Of a DNA stretch of 64,000 nucleotides, positions 17,666-28,708 are shown piece by piece (within the stretch, counting starts at the first letter, position 1; each line of letters opens with the position of its first letter). Origin of the DNA: Ignavibacteriales bacterium (GTDB lineage: Bacteria > Bacteroidota > Ignavibacteria > Ignavibacteriales > Ignavibacteriaceae); the NCBI GenBank assembly GCA_016714125.1, contig JADJNX010000022.1:1-64000 (forward strand), read 5' to 3'. Position numbers and translations under genes: made by a program. The notes below the pieces were generated by a model. The model was given only the letters and a program-made list of their open reading frames with translations, was not told the origin of the DNA and did not search any database.

Positions 17666-18118
17666 ATGACACTATACAAAACGACTTTCTGCACCCTTGT
17701 CTTGCTTTTTTTTACATTAAGCAACATCATTCAGGCTCAAAATGTGGAAAATAAAGAGATATGGAAAGAACTATCAAAAAATAAATTTAACACCGTCTAT
17801 TATGATCTAACCTCACTTATTGAAGCAAAAAGCAGTAAGTTCGATCAGCAGGTGAAAACTGAATATAATTCAGAACAGAAAATGCCCGGAATTAACGACA
17901 AATATTTCACCGAAATCATCCTCTATTCTGTAAATTTTGATGAGGGTAAATATTTTATAAAAAAAGCGACTTATCTAAACCGGAAAAAACAGGAAATAAA
18001 AGTTTTTGACTATACCTCAAACGGCAAAATTGATACAAAACAGATGATGCCGATTACAAAAGGCAGTCCCATTTTTGATATCTTTCTGTTACATAAAACA
18101 CTTCATGGCAAAGGTTAA
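17666..18118 (+). CDS. Predicted secreted protein of unknown function
   Basis: This 150-residue protein has a clear N-terminal signal peptide (MTLYKTTFCTLVLLFFTLSNIIQAQ). The mature part is lysine- and aspartate-rich (KEIWKELSKNKFNTVYYDLTSL, EIILYSVNFDEGKYFIKKATY) with no cysteine pair and no motif I recognise. It is divergent from the DUF3298 gene and convergent with the histidine kinase, overlapping that gene's 3' end by 4 bases. The signal peptide supports a real gene. Confidence 0.55.
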   Translation: MTLYKTTFCTLVLLFFTLSNIIQAQNVENKEIWKELSKNKFNTVYYDLTSLIEAKSSKFDQQVKTEYNSEQKMPGINDKYFTEIILYSVNFDEGKYFIKKATYLNRKKQEIKVFDYTSNGKIDTKQMMPITKGSPIFDIFLLHKTLHGKG

Positions 18119-20102
18119 TAATTGCAAAGTGGAATTGAGAAGCTAAATGTTGATCCTTCACCTTCCCTGCTTTCAACTTCCAATAAACCGCCATGTTTTT
18201 TGATAAACTCATAACATAACAGCAAGCCAAGTCCCGTACCCTTCTCATTCTCTGTTCCTATGGTAGTTACAAACTCATCCATTCTGAATAGTTTTGAGAT
18301 TGTATCTTTTGACATTCCAACACCGGAATCACTTATAGAGAACTCAACAAATTCATCAACTTTACCGGCGGTAACAATGATACTTCCATTTCTCGGTGTA
18401 AACTTAATGCTGTTTGATACAAGATTTCGGATCACAGTCTCCAACATATCCTTGTCAGCCTTTACCGCCAGACCTTCTTCAACTTCAAGTATTAGTTCAA
18501 TTTCTTTTTCATAAGTAAGCGGAAGAAGAATACTGTTTACATTGTGTAAAATAGTATCAACTTCGACCCTGTCAGGTACAAATTTTAATCTGTTTGTCTG
18601 GATTCTTGACCAATCAAGAAGATTATTCAACAGCTCGAGAATCGCTTTTGCGGATGAATTTATTCTTTCAGCAAATTCGCTGATTTCATCGGCGGAGAGA
18701 TCACCTATCTCTGTGATTAAAAATTCTGAGAAACCAAGAATACCGGTGAATGGACTTTTAAGATCGTGAGCGAGAATAGAGAAAAATCTGTCTTTGGATT
18801 GATTGGCTTCAAGAAGTTTTTGTTCGCTTGATTTGAGATCATTTTCCATCATAATGCGGTCAGTGATATCAGTCAACACACCGTTTATCTTCTTTTTACC
18901 ATTTTCTATAAATACACTGTTCGTAGTTTGGAAGTGTAAAATGGTTCGATCTTTGTGATATAATTTTATCGTAACGGGGTGGAAATTGCCTCGCAGCAGT
19001 TCCATAGTATATTTTTTAAACTTAAGAATATCATCTTCATGGACTAGATAATCGAGATTTTTTCCAATCAGTTCACCAGGTGTATAGCCGTATTTCATGA
19101 CGGCTGAACTGACATAAGTCAGATAACCTTTAAGATCAAAAGTGTAGATAATATCACTTAAATTTTCGATAAGGGAACGGTACTTCGCCTCGCTGGATTT
19201 AAGAATCTGTTCCCGCTTTTTTAATTCGATAGCCATGGCTATTTGATTGGAAACAAAACTAAGGGTGCTCACATCAATTTCATCATATTTTCGTGTTGTA
19301 TCGTCATATCGTTGCACTACGATCACGCCAATAAGCTCACCCTTCATGCTTCTTAAAGGCACTCCCATCCATTCCTCAGAGTCACCACCAATAAGCTCAA
19401 CAATTCCCAATCTCTCTAGATTTGTGAAATCGGTTCTTCCAAGAAGTAGCGGTTCCTGCTTTTGATTATATATCCGGTGAGTGTTTTTCCGTTGATAGGT
19501 TCCTCGGAAAAGGAAATAGCACCATCAGGGGCGTCGATTTCGTCAATAAAATAAGGAAATGATATCATTCCCCTCTCATTATCAACCGATGCGATGTAAA
19601 AATTCTTTGCAGGCATCAGGCCAGCAACAATTACATGAACCTTTTCGTAGAGTTCAAAAAGATTCTCTGTAATATTTGTCGCCTGTGAAATCTCATTCAG
19701 TGCGGTTCGCAATTTTTCATCACGCATCTCAAGAGTGAGATCGTTTAGCATCACGAGATCATAATATTCGTCTTCATAGTAAATCGGGACAGAAAAAATT
19801 TCAACATTTTTTTCTCTGCCCGAAATATCTTTAAATTCAAGTTTTACACTTCCTGAAAGGAACTGAGATTTAATGAGCAAACACCTCTCGTCCGAATAAT
19901 TTGGACCAAGTAACAGCTTTGAAAGGTCTTTGCCAATTATTCCATCGCGGCCAACCCCAAGATACTCTAACGAGGCATTATTAGCTTCCTTGACAAGACA
20001 GTTAGCTGCAATATCAAGTATCATCATTGGTGACGGGCTTTTATGAAATTTGCCGGAAAAGTTGGAACTACTTCCGGCTTTAATATTTAAATCTTCATCC
20101 AT
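18115..20102 (-). CDS. Soluble PAS/GAF sensor histidine kinase (frame-broken)
   Basis: This cytoplasmic sensor kinase of about 660 residues has no membrane segment. The order is PAS (SPMMILDIAANCLVKEANNAS), GAF (NITENLFELYEKVHVIV to MAIELKKRE), a second PAS (YRSLIENLSDIIYTFDLKGYLTYVS), HisKA with FSILAHDLKSPFTGILGF (phosphorylated His) and HATPase (NLVSNSIKFTP, ISDSGVGMS, GTGLGLLLCYEFI). The start at 20102 (MDEDLNIK) avoids overlap with typA; the frame is open to 20150. The frame breaks near 19440; KQEPLLLGRTDFTNLERLGIV bridges it. It follows ychF-typA and may be co-transcribed. No response regulator is adjacent, so the partner is unknown. Confidence 0.82.
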
Positions 20103-20109
20103 GTTTTCT

Positions 20110-21954
20110 TTAGGCGATGTTGTTTTCCTTGTCAAGTTGTCTTTGAGCAAGTCGAGCGGTTTTTCTGTCTGCTTCGGTCAAATAACGCTTCCTTATTCTC
20201 AAAGAAAGAGGGGTAATTTCAACAAACTCATCATCAGTGATCCATTCAAGTGCCTGTTCAAGGGTTAATAACCTTGCGGGCTCAAGTCTAATGGCATCAT
20301 CCGTTCCTGAGGCTCTGAAATTTGTTAACTGTTTGGCTCGGGTTACATTCACCGGCATATCCATGTCACGGGAATTTTCACCGACCACCATTCCTTCATA
20401 AATTTTGGTAGTGGGTTCTACAAAGAACACAGATCTCTCTTGCAATTTATTGATCGAGTATGCTGTTGCCACTCCGGTTTCCATACTTACGAGGGCTCCA
20501 CGCGTTCTGTGCGAAATCTCCCCTTTAAATGGTTCATAAGAGTGGAAGTTATGATGAAGTATTCCCTCACCTTTGGTATCTGTCATGAACTCACCTCTGT
20601 AACCAATAAGACCCCTTGAAGGTATAAAAAACTCAAGTCGGGTATTCTCATTAAATGGCAACATATTTTTAAGCTCCCCTTTTCTTTTACCGAGCTTTTC
20701 GATAACTGTTCCCACAAATGCCTCAGGTACATCAATAATTACATGTTCCACCGGCTCACTAACTACATCAAGTATCTTTTTCAGGATAACTTCGGGTCTG
20801 CTTACCTGGAGCTCATATCCTTCCCTTCTCATGTTTTCAATAAGGATGGAAAGATGGAGTTCTCCTCTTCCACTCACTTTGAAAATATCAGGGGAATCTG
20901 TCATCTCAACTCTTAAACCAACATTTGATTTAAGTTCTTTTGAAAGTCTCTCACTCAGGTTCCTGGTGGTAACATATTTTCCATCCTGTCCGGCAAATGG
21001 CGAATTGTTAACCATAAAATTCATCGTGATTCGGGGTTCTTCAACACCAAGAGAAACGATTGGCTCAACTTTTAGAGGACTGCACAGTGTATCTCCAATA
21101 TCAAGATCTTCAAGACCTGCTATGGCAATAATGTCGCCTCCATAAGCTTCATCAACTTCTTTTCTTTTTATGTTCTCAAACTCATAAAGTCTTGTAACTT
21201 TAGCATTGAGTTTATCGCCTTCGCGACTTACCAGAACAATCTGATCTCCTGTTTTTACATGACCGTAATGGATTTTTCCAATTCCAATCCTGCCAAGATA
21301 ATCGTTGTAATCAATAGCCGAGATCAACATTCTAAAAGGTTCATTCCTGTCAGCAGATGGTATGGCGATTCTGTCAACTATCAAGTCCAACAATGGTTCA
21401 AGTGTCTCAGATTCATCTTCCAGGTGAACTTTGGCGATTCCCTGTTTTGCAATTGCGTAAACATAAGCAAAATCAAGTTGCTCATCACTTGCTCCGAGAG
21501 CTACAAAAAGGTCAAATACCTCATTTACAACTTCATCGGGTCTGGCATCTTTCCTGTCAATTTTGTTAATAACCACAATCGGTTTTAATCCAAGTTCCAA
21601 CGACTTTTTCAGCACAAACTTTGTTTGTGGAAGAGGTCCCTCAGCGGCATCAACGAGTAGTAAAACTCCATCAACCATTTTAAGGGTTCGTTCAACTTCG
21701 CCTCCAAAATCGGCGTGACCGGGAGTGTCAATAATATTGATTTTGTAATCTTTGTAATAAACACTGAGATTTTTTGCAAGGATCGTAATCCCTCTTTCTC
21801 TCTCAATGTCGTTTGAATCCATTACTCTGCCCTGAACTGTCTGATTATCCCTGAAGGCTCCGGTCTGTTTGAGTATAAAATCAACTAATGTGGTTTTGCC
21901 ATGATCAACATGGGCTATTATTGCTATATTTCTTATCTTATCTATTTCGAACAA
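20110..21954 (-). CDS. typA: GTP-binding ribosome-associated protein TypA/BipA
   Basis: This is a translational GTPase of 614 residues, the family's usual length. The G1 AHVDHGKTTLVD, G3 DTPGHADF and G4 NKIDRKDAR motifs are intact. The EF-G-like domains follow, and the C-terminal TypA-specific part contains GALVSMETGVATAYSINKLQERS and PVNVTRAKQLTNFRASGTDD. It binds the ribosome and assists 50S assembly and stress or cold responses. It starts 16 bases after ychF. Confidence 0.95.
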   Translation of the reverse strand: MFEIDKIRNIAIIAHVDHGKTTLVDFILKQTGAFRDNQTVQGRVMDSNDIERERGITILAKNLSVYYKDYKINIIDTPGHADFGGEVERTLKMVDGVLLLVDAAEGPLPQTKFVLKKSLELGLKPIVVINKIDRKDARPDEVVNEVFDLFVALGASDEQLDFAYVYAIAKQGIAKVHLEDESETLEPLLDLIVDRIAIPSADRNEPFRMLISAIDYNDYLGRIGIGKIHYGHVKTGDQIVLVSREGDKLNAKVTRLYEFENIKRKEVDEAYGGDIIAIAGLEDLDIGDTLCSPLKVEPIVSLGVEEPRITMNFMVNNSPFAGQDGKYVTTRNLSERLSKELKSNVGLRVEMTDSPDIFKVSGRGELHLSILIENMRREGYELQVSRPEVILKKILDVVSEPVEHVIIDVPEAFVGTVIEKLGKRKGELKNMLPFNENTRLEFFIPSRGLIGYRGEFMTDTKGEGILHHNFHSYEPFKGEISHRTRGALVSMETGVATAYSINKLQERSVFFVEPTTKIYEGMVVGENSRDMDMPVNVTRAKQLTNFRASGTDDAIRLEPARLLTLEQALEWITDDEFVEITPLSLRIRKRYLTEADRKTARLAQRQLDKENNIA

Positions 21955-21970
21955 TCTGTTCTCCTGATTA

Positions 21971-23034
21971 TTAACTGTGCCTGATATTTAGTATGTCACC
22001 ATCTTTAACGATATATTCTTTTCCCTCAAGTCTCCAAACTCCTGCTTCTTTGCATTTGCTAAAAGATTTGTGGGTCATATAATCATCATAATGTACTACT
22101 TCGGCACGAATGAATTTACTAAAAAATCTGAATGGATAACACCAGCCGACTGTTGGGCAGTGTATCCTGTTTTAATTGTCCATGCTCTACATTCATCTTC
22201 ACCCACTGTGAAAAATGACTGTAAACCAAGGAGTTGGTAGGAAGTCCTTAATATTCTGGTCAAAGCTGAATCTGTGATCCCAAGGTCTTCCTTGAATGCT
22301 TCGGCCTCTTCCTCGTCCAGTTGCGAAAGTTCCATTTCAAATTGTGCAAAAAACGGCACAACATTGTTTTCAAATGATGGAAATTTGATTTTAATTTGGG
22401 CTATTAAATCATCAACCTTACTTTTTGATTCATCTGAAAAGTTAACACCTATTATGACGGGTTTCATTGTCAAAAACTGATAACCACTCAATAATCTAAG
22501 ATCATTTTCATCCATATTCACTGTTCTGAGGGGTTTTTCATTTTCAAGATGTTCTTTAAATACCTCAAAAAGACTCATTTCCTTCATTATTCTGTCGGTT
22601 TTTGTTTTCATGAGCTCTTTTTTGAGCTTTTCGATCCTGTTCTCAACCATTTCAAGGTCCGAAAGTAGAAATTCAGTTTCAAGAAACTCGATATCTGCTA
22701 AAGGATCAATTCGCCCTTCGGGATGTGACACTGAATCGTTTGCAAATTCTCGAACTACATGAAGCAGCAGATCGTTGTTTTTAACTTTGATCAAGAAATC
22801 GGATGTAATTTTCATTTTACCATCGTCACCAACCTGCAACCCGGGAATGTCAACCACTTCAAGAGTAGCATGTACTTCCTTTTTGGGATTGAATAATTCT
22901 GTCAGGTTCTCAAGACGGGAATCGGGTACGCCAACCACTGATCGGTTGGAAGCAACGCCGGATGATCCTTCAGCAAGTGTTTTGAATAGTGTAGTTTTAC
23001 CTGAATTCTGCAATCCGATCAAACCAATTTGCAT
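21971..23034 (-). CDS. ychF: Ribosome-binding ATPase YchF (OLA1 family), frame-broken near its end
   Basis: This is an Obg-like P-loop ATPase of about 354 residues. The P-loop GLQNSGKTTLFK, the DIPGLQVGD switch and the G4-equivalent GVNFSD replace the Ras-type NKxD, as expected for the ATP-specific YchF branch. The C-terminal TGS domain is split: the direct frame stops at 22096, but one extra T in the run near 22110 restores FFSKFIRAEVVHYDDYM and on to GDILNIRHS with a stop at 21971. That is the canonical YchF C-terminus. It is likely co-transcribed with typA. Confidence 0.9.
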
Positions 23035-23236
23035 ATAGTTTTAGTTCCTTGTTTTCTGCTAAAAGATCTCTTTGAGTATATTGAAGAGTGTAAGAGGGAG
23101 ATTATCAAATAATTATTTAAATCCAAAAAGTAAATTTACGAAAAAATAATCCTACAAAGGTGGGAAAAATACTTTATCAATTGGAATTACTTTATTATAT
23201 TTCAACCGCATAATGATAAAAAAAGAAGAGTAACAT

Positions 23237-24472
23237 ATGATACCGGGAGCATCAATACTTAGAGACACCATCACAATGATTCTTGCAGGTGGTGTGGGTC
23301 AGAGATTATTTCCTCTGACAGCTTACAGGAGCAAGCCTGCAGTCCCCTTTGGAGGGAAATACAGGATCATCGATTTCGCCTTATCAAACTGTCTAAACTC
23401 AGGTTTAAGGAAGATTTACATTCTGGTTCAATATAAATCTGATTCGCTGAATCAGCATATTTATGAAGCCTGGAGTATATTTAATCCTGAATTAGGCGAG
23501 TTTATTTACTCAGTCCCCCCTCAAAAGAAAATGAGCAGTGATTGGTATATGGGCACGGCGAATGCGATTTATCAGAATATGAATCTCTTTCAGGGAGATA
23601 AAAGAGGTAAATGGGTTCTCATCCTGAGTGGTGACCACATCTACAAAATGGATTACCTGAAACAGCTTCTATTCCATAACGATGTTCAGGCTGATCTTTC
23701 ACTTTCCTGTATGCCGGTTCCTACTGAGGAAGCAGACAGATTTGGTATTGTGGAAACTGATGAAAATTCAAAAGTCAGAAATTTTATTGAAAACCGGATA
23801 ACCCGCCAGAAATTCCCGGAAATCCCGGATATTCCTATGTGAATATGGGTATCTATGTTTTAATGCAAAACTTCTCAGAGAAGTTATGATTGAGATGGAA
23901 TCGAAAAATCTCCCAAATAACGACTTTGGACAGGATGTAATCCCCCTACATGATCCAACAGGGTCTAAATGTGGTTGCCTATCCGTTTGTGGATGAGAAC
24001 AAAAAGAAAACCCTACTGGAAAGATATTGGAACTATTGAGAGTTATTACGAAGCCAGTATGGATTTGATAAATGTTGTTCCTGAGTTTAACCTCTATGAC
24101 ATGGAATGGCCACTTAGAACTTATCAATATCAGTTCCCCCCTGCAAAAACAGTTTCCCACTGGGGTGAGAGAATTGGACGGACCCTCAATTCGTTGATCT
24201 GCGATGGAACTATCGTTTCGGGAGGTCTTATCGAAAGATCAATAATCGGTGCCAATGTAAGAGTAAATTCATACTCTTATGTAACCGATTCGATGATTAT
24301 GAACAATTGTAACATTGGACGGAACGTCAAAATAAGACGCGCCATAATTGATAAAAATGTCCATATACCCCCGGGAACTGAAATCGGATTTGATCTTGAA
24401 AAAGACAAACAACGGTTCACAGTGACAGAATCGGGTATCGTTGTAATTCCAAAAAATTATGTTTTTGCATAA
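23237..24472 (+). CDS. glgC: Glucose-1-phosphate adenylyltransferase (ADP-glucose pyrophosphorylase), frame-broken
   Basis: This enzyme makes ADP-glucose for glycogen. The nucleotidyltransferase signature MILAGGVGQRLFPLTAYRSKPAVPFGGKYRIIDFALSNC (residues 13-51; key residues GGVGQRL and KPAVPFGG) is intact. ILSGDHIYKMDY gives the catalytic Asp region. The C-terminal left-handed beta-helix (LICDGTIVSGGLIERSIIG, NCNIGRNVKIRRAIIDKNV) is present. The middle is broken about four times (near 23795, 23858, 23943 and 24010), and each repair recovers GlgC sequence such as GYSYVNMGIYVFNAKLL and VAYPFVDENKKK. A terminator follows. Confidence 0.88.
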
Positions 24473-24483
24473 ATAATCATTTC

Positions 24484-24518
24484 AAAAAGGCTGCCTCAAC
24501 TGGGTAGCCTTTTTTTTT
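24484..24518 (+). terminator. Terminator of glgC
   Basis: Stem AAAAGGCTGCC / GGGTAGCCTTTT with a short loop, followed by a run of nine T. Confidence 0.83.
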
Positions 24519-24602
24519 CCTGTATTCAGTTTAATGATAAAGTAGCACAATTATTTACAGTTTGTAAATAATCAAATAATACCAACAATCGGAGATCATT
24601 TC

Positions 24603-25847
24603 ATGAAGAAAATCTTTACACTCTTGCTTATCACAGGGCTGTTTTCCTGCTCACTTTACTCCCAATCGGGTTTGGTTCCAAAAGAGAGATCGGGTGGTTT
24701 CGCCAGGGTCTATTCTATGGGAGGGGATGGTGGCGTTAATTATTTTATTGTGGATCCCATTAATATGCGTTACAATCCTGCTTTTGCAAAATATTACACC
24801 AACTTTTTGTGGGGTGATATTGGTGCCACAACACTTGCCCCTAATGACGGTGACGGCCAGTTTGCCGGATTTAACTTCAGTTTAACCAAAGATTTAACCG
24901 TGGGTGCCATCCTGGCAAGAAATGATTATAAAGGTCTTGGGATTTCAGGACTTAGAATGACCAATAATCTTGTTACAATTCTGAATGGCATTGGCTCAAC
25001 GACCCGTAACGCAGTAAATCTGGACAACAATTTTGAACTGCTAGGTGCTTATTCCATAAGCGATGCAACTGTTCTCGGATTGGGTGTCTCTTTTGCTTCA
25101 TCACAAAATGACAGAACACCGGCTTCAGGTACCGCTGATAAATCTTCTGCTTCTCAAATCGGATTTGATCTGGGTTTGATCCAACATTTCTCAAAAGATA
25201 ACGGAATTGAACTCTCGTTTGATATGATAATGGGAAGTGCAAAAAATGAAGCCGCAGCGCTAAATAAAGTTTCAGCAACTTCGCTTGGGATGAGTGCAAG
25301 ATATTTCCATAATATTGGAAAAGGATTTAGTTTCGTTCCTATTGCAAACTTTTATACTCTAAGTGGAACAGTTGAGTCCGGTGGTGTTTCAACGGATTTA
25401 ACTTCCTATTCAATACTTGGTGTAGGAGCAGGTCTAAATTACACAACCGGTGACTTATTCCTTGCCGGTGGTATCTCAGTGATAAGTGAAAGTTGGACAG
25501 ACAAAGCAACGACAACCACAACTGAATTGACAAAAAATAATTTTTGGTTCCCCGTATGGAATCTTGGAGCTGAATTTAAACTCACTGATTGGATGACCGC
25601 AAGAATGGGTTATCAGGTTGGTACAGCGAAAGACAAACAGGAAACAGCAGCCACGGCTACAACCAAAAATGAAGTTGTTCAAACCTCATTTGATAGAAAC
25701 GGAGTTACACTCGGTTTGGGCTTTAAATTTGCTAAATTTGCTTTGGATGCTACTGTTAATGATGAAGTTCTCAGACAAGGGTCAAAAAATCTTTCAACAG
25801 GTGGAGTAAACACCTCTTGTCATACCTCTGCGAGTTATGCTTTCTAA
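24603..25847 (+). CDS. Predicted outer-membrane beta-barrel protein
   Basis: This 414-residue protein has a signal peptide (MKKIFTLLLITGLFSCSLYSQ), alternating hydrophobic strands throughout and a C-terminal barrel signature ending in aromatic Phe (TSASYAF). The early block SGGFARVYSMGGDGGVNYF, VDPINMRYNPAF recalls PorV/FadL-like Ignavibacterial barrels, where a conserved Asn-Pro-Ala follows the first strand. No plug or TonB box is seen. It is monocistronic and lies between two terminators. Function unknown. Confidence 0.72.
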   Translation: MKKIFTLLLITGLFSCSLYSQSGLVPKERSGGFARVYSMGGDGGVNYFIVDPINMRYNPAFAKYYTNFLWGDIGATTLAPNDGDGQFAGFNFSLTKDLTVGAILARNDYKGLGISGLRMTNNLVTILNGIGSTTRNAVNLDNNFELLGAYSISDATVLGLGVSFASSQNDRTPASGTADKSSASQIGFDLGLIQHFSKDNGIELSFDMIMGSAKNEAAALNKVSATSLGMSARYFHNIGKGFSFVPIANFYTLSGTVESGGVSTDLTSYSILGVGAGLNYTTGDLFLAGGISVISESWTDKATTTTTELTKNNFWFPVWNLGAEFKLTDWMTARMGYQVGTAKDKQETAATATTKNEVVQTSFDRNGVTLGLGFKFAKFALDATVNDEVLRQGSKNLSTGGVNTSCHTSASYAF

Positions 25848-25868
25848 TTACAAATAGTTCAATTAATT

Positions 25869-25912
25869 ACAGGGCTGACATTTGTTTCTACCAATTGACA
25901 GCCCTTTTTTAA
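25869..25912 (+). terminator. Terminator of the barrel-protein gene
   Basis: Stem AGGGCTGaca / tgaCAGCCCT with a longer loop, followed by a T tract. Confidence 0.78.
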
Positions 25913-25997
25913 TTTATTTCATTGACAACTCCCCTTTTCGTTTTTAATCATACTCCCAATTTATTATATTTACACTTTCCTTAATTTACATAATACG

Positions 25998-27815
25998 ATG
26001 AAAGAAGCTTTAGACACAGCAATCAAGAATCTGCCGGATAATCCGGGTGTCTATCAGTTTTTAGACGATGCAGGTAGAGTATTATATGTAGGAAAAGCAA
26101 AGAACCTTAAAAACAGGGTCAGGGTCATATTTCTCCGGCAAAAGTTCCAGTTACCGGATTGAATTGATGGTAGCCAAGGCTGCGGATATTGAGTTTATTA
26201 TCACGACAAGCGAAATTGAAGCACTTGTACTTGAAAATAATCTGATAAAAAACTTAAACCCCGTTACAACATCAGCCTGAAGGATGATAAAACTTACCCT
26301 TTCATCAAAGTTACTTCTGAACTCTATCCGAGGATTTATCCAACTCGAAATGTAGTTAAAGACGGGGCTCAATATTTTGGTCCCTACACTGATGTAAAAA
26401 GTATGAGGGCTGCTCTTCGGATGATCACCCAACTTTTTAAAATAAGAAGCTGCAAACTTCCCCTTAGCCCGGAAACTATAAACGCAGGAAGGTATAAAGT
26501 TTGTCTCGACTATCACATAAAAAAATGTGATGCACCATGTGTTGGATATCAGTCACAAGAAGCCTATTCAATCACGGTTCAACAAGTGACAAAACTTCTA
26601 AAGGGAAAAATTGAAGAACTGATCAAAGATTTTAAAATTGGGATGAATACTGCAGCACAAGAGCTTCAGTTTGAAAAAGCAGCAGATTATCGAGATAAAC
26701 TCGCAAAACTTCAGGCTTTCTCAGAAAAGCAAAAAATCGTGAGTGATGACGAAACCGACAGGGATATTGTCGCATTTGCTCTTGAAGGAAAAGAGGCTTC
26801 ATGTTCTATCCTGAACATCAGATCGGGAAAATTGATCGGGAAAAAAGAATTTCAGATTCAGAATTCTTCTCAAGAGTCGCTTGAAGAGATTACCGCAGCA
26901 TTTATTAAACAATTTTACATCGATTTTATCGATATCCCGGGTGAAATAGTTACTGAAGTTGAACCGGCAGAGAATGATGAGATAGTTGAACTTCTTAAAT
27001 TCAGGTCGGGGAAAAAAATTAAGATTACCACTCCCAAAAGAGGAGATTTAAAGTCTCTACTTGATATGAGTAAAGAAAATGCTGCCCTTCAGTTAAGGGA
27101 GTTGCAACTTCAAAAGGTGAAAAAGAGGGAAACATTCCCTATACTTTGGCAGCACTTCAAAGAGATCTTTACCTTAAAAAACTGCCCAGGCATATTGAAT
27201 GTTTTGATATTTCAAACTTGCAAGGCACTGACACTGTTGCAAGTATGGTTGTGTTTGTTGACGGAAAGCCAAAAAAGAGCCTCTACAGGAAATTTGCAAT
27301 CAAAACTGTGAGTGGTCCCGATGACTTTGCAAGTATGGACGAGGTTATCACCAGAAGATATTCCAGGCTTAAAGAGCAAGGTGACCCTCTTCCCGACCTG
27401 ATCATGGTCGATGGGGGTAAAGGTCAGCTTTCAACTGCCATCTATGCTCTTAGACTTCTGGGATTAAAAAATTTTGAAATTATTGGTTTGGCAAAAAGAC
27501 TTGAGGAGGTGTTTCTACCCAGAGACCCCGAACCCGTCTTAATACCCAAAACCTCTTCTGCTCTCAGGTTATTACAACAAGTGAGAGATGAAGCACACAG
27601 ATTTGCAATCACTTTTCATAGATTAAAAAGAAGTAAAAGAACTTTTACGACTGAATTGATACAAATCAATGGAATAGAGAAAATTGGCGATTAAACTTCT
27701 TACAGACCTTGGGAGTGTAAAAGAAGTTGAAGCCGCCACAATCGAAAAACTTACTTCCGTGATTGGTGAAAAAAAAGCCACACTTGTTTATAACTATTTT
27801 CATGTTAAAGAATGA
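25998..27815 (+). CDS. uvrC: UvrABC system protein C (excinuclease), frame-broken
   Basis: This is the nuclease subunit of nucleotide excision repair, about 605 residues. The GIY-YIG domain begins [28 protein letters not shown]. The cysteine-bearing [15 protein letters not shown], the UVR region ([16 protein letters not shown]), the RNase H-like domain ([30 protein letters not shown]) and the C-terminal helix-hairpin-helix (INGIGEKLAIKLL) follow in order. Frames break near 26125, 26262, 27140 and 27672, all repaired by one base. The start ATG at 25998 gives [14 protein letters not shown]. The stop overlaps the next start as ATGA. No LexA-like box is evident upstream. Confidence 0.9.
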
Positions 27816-28708
27816 CATCCATTACTAAAATCATCATCTTTCTTGCATTCTTCTCAGCTTTGATAGCTTTATCCATGGCTGAGATACCAAAACCTGTGCC
27901 GACAAAACCAATTTTGCACCGCAAAGTCGATATCAGTTATCTTAGATATCTCGATATAAAGATCAAAGATACTTTATATACAACAAAAAAGTCGTATATC
28001 ACCATTGATCTTAAAACTCAGCAAGCCGCCGTTATTATGAAATCCGGTGAAAGATTTAATTTCCCCGTTTCCACCGGAACCAACCAAATTTATCAGGGAG
28101 TTTTAACCAATCAAGGAATTTTTGCAATCTTTTCAAAAGCTGAAGTTGCCGTCTCCAAAGATTTTCATTGTAATCTCTATTTTTGGATGCAGTTTAATTA
28201 CGGCATTGGCTTACACGGACTTGATGGAAATGGATATTATGGATATCTTGGAAAACAGCCAAGTTCACACGGTTGTGTCAGAACGGCAAACGAAGATATT
28301 AAAATTGCCTACTCCCTTGTTGAGTTTGGCTCACCCGTAGTTGTTACAACAGGTGATAACAATGCAATAACTGTTTCATTTGTTGAAAAAGATGACCCTT
28401 ATATCTACAATCCAAATGCAAATGAATTGCAAAAACTGGTTAAATCCAGGTTACAAGACCTGTATGCCGGCAATTTTGAAAAATTGTTCTCACAAAAAAT
28501 TGTTATTGATCACCTCAATTGTGGAATGGGCGGATTACCTATCGGTGATATCTCAAAAATCCCTGATGCAAAAATGCTACTGTATAAATCGACAATTGAG
28601 AACAACTATATGAGTAAAGACCTGAAATCCAAATCTCTGAACATCGATCAATTAATTGCCGTAGATGATCTGACAACAACTAAAGATTCTCTGAAAAAAC
28701 AGCAAATG
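27812..28708 (+). CDS. Secreted L,D-transpeptidase (YkuD domain)
   Basis: This is a periplasmic cross-linking enzyme of peptidoglycan. A hydrophobic N-terminal segment (IIIFLAFFSALIALSMA) is followed by the YkuD domain with SYITIDLKTQQAAV, HGLDGNG and the catalytic SSHGCVRTANED (Cys nucleophile). The reading frame remains open into the next gene to 28810. The downstream lipoprotein, however, starts at the ATG at 28706 in that same frame. Changing the run of six A near 28695 by one base gives a stop (AAATGA) that overlaps that ATG, so I end the gene at about 28708. The length (about 298 residues) is normal. Confidence 0.75.

Noticed and set aside
23040..23236. Specific promoter elements upstream of glgC and ychF
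   Set aside because: The divergent AT-rich gap has several weak matches to both common and Bacteroidota-type promoters; none stands out enough to report.
27140..27672. Programmed frameshifting in uvrC and similar genes
   Set aside because: The breaks are spread over unrelated genes, lack a common slippery motif plus downstream structure, and single genes would need several events.
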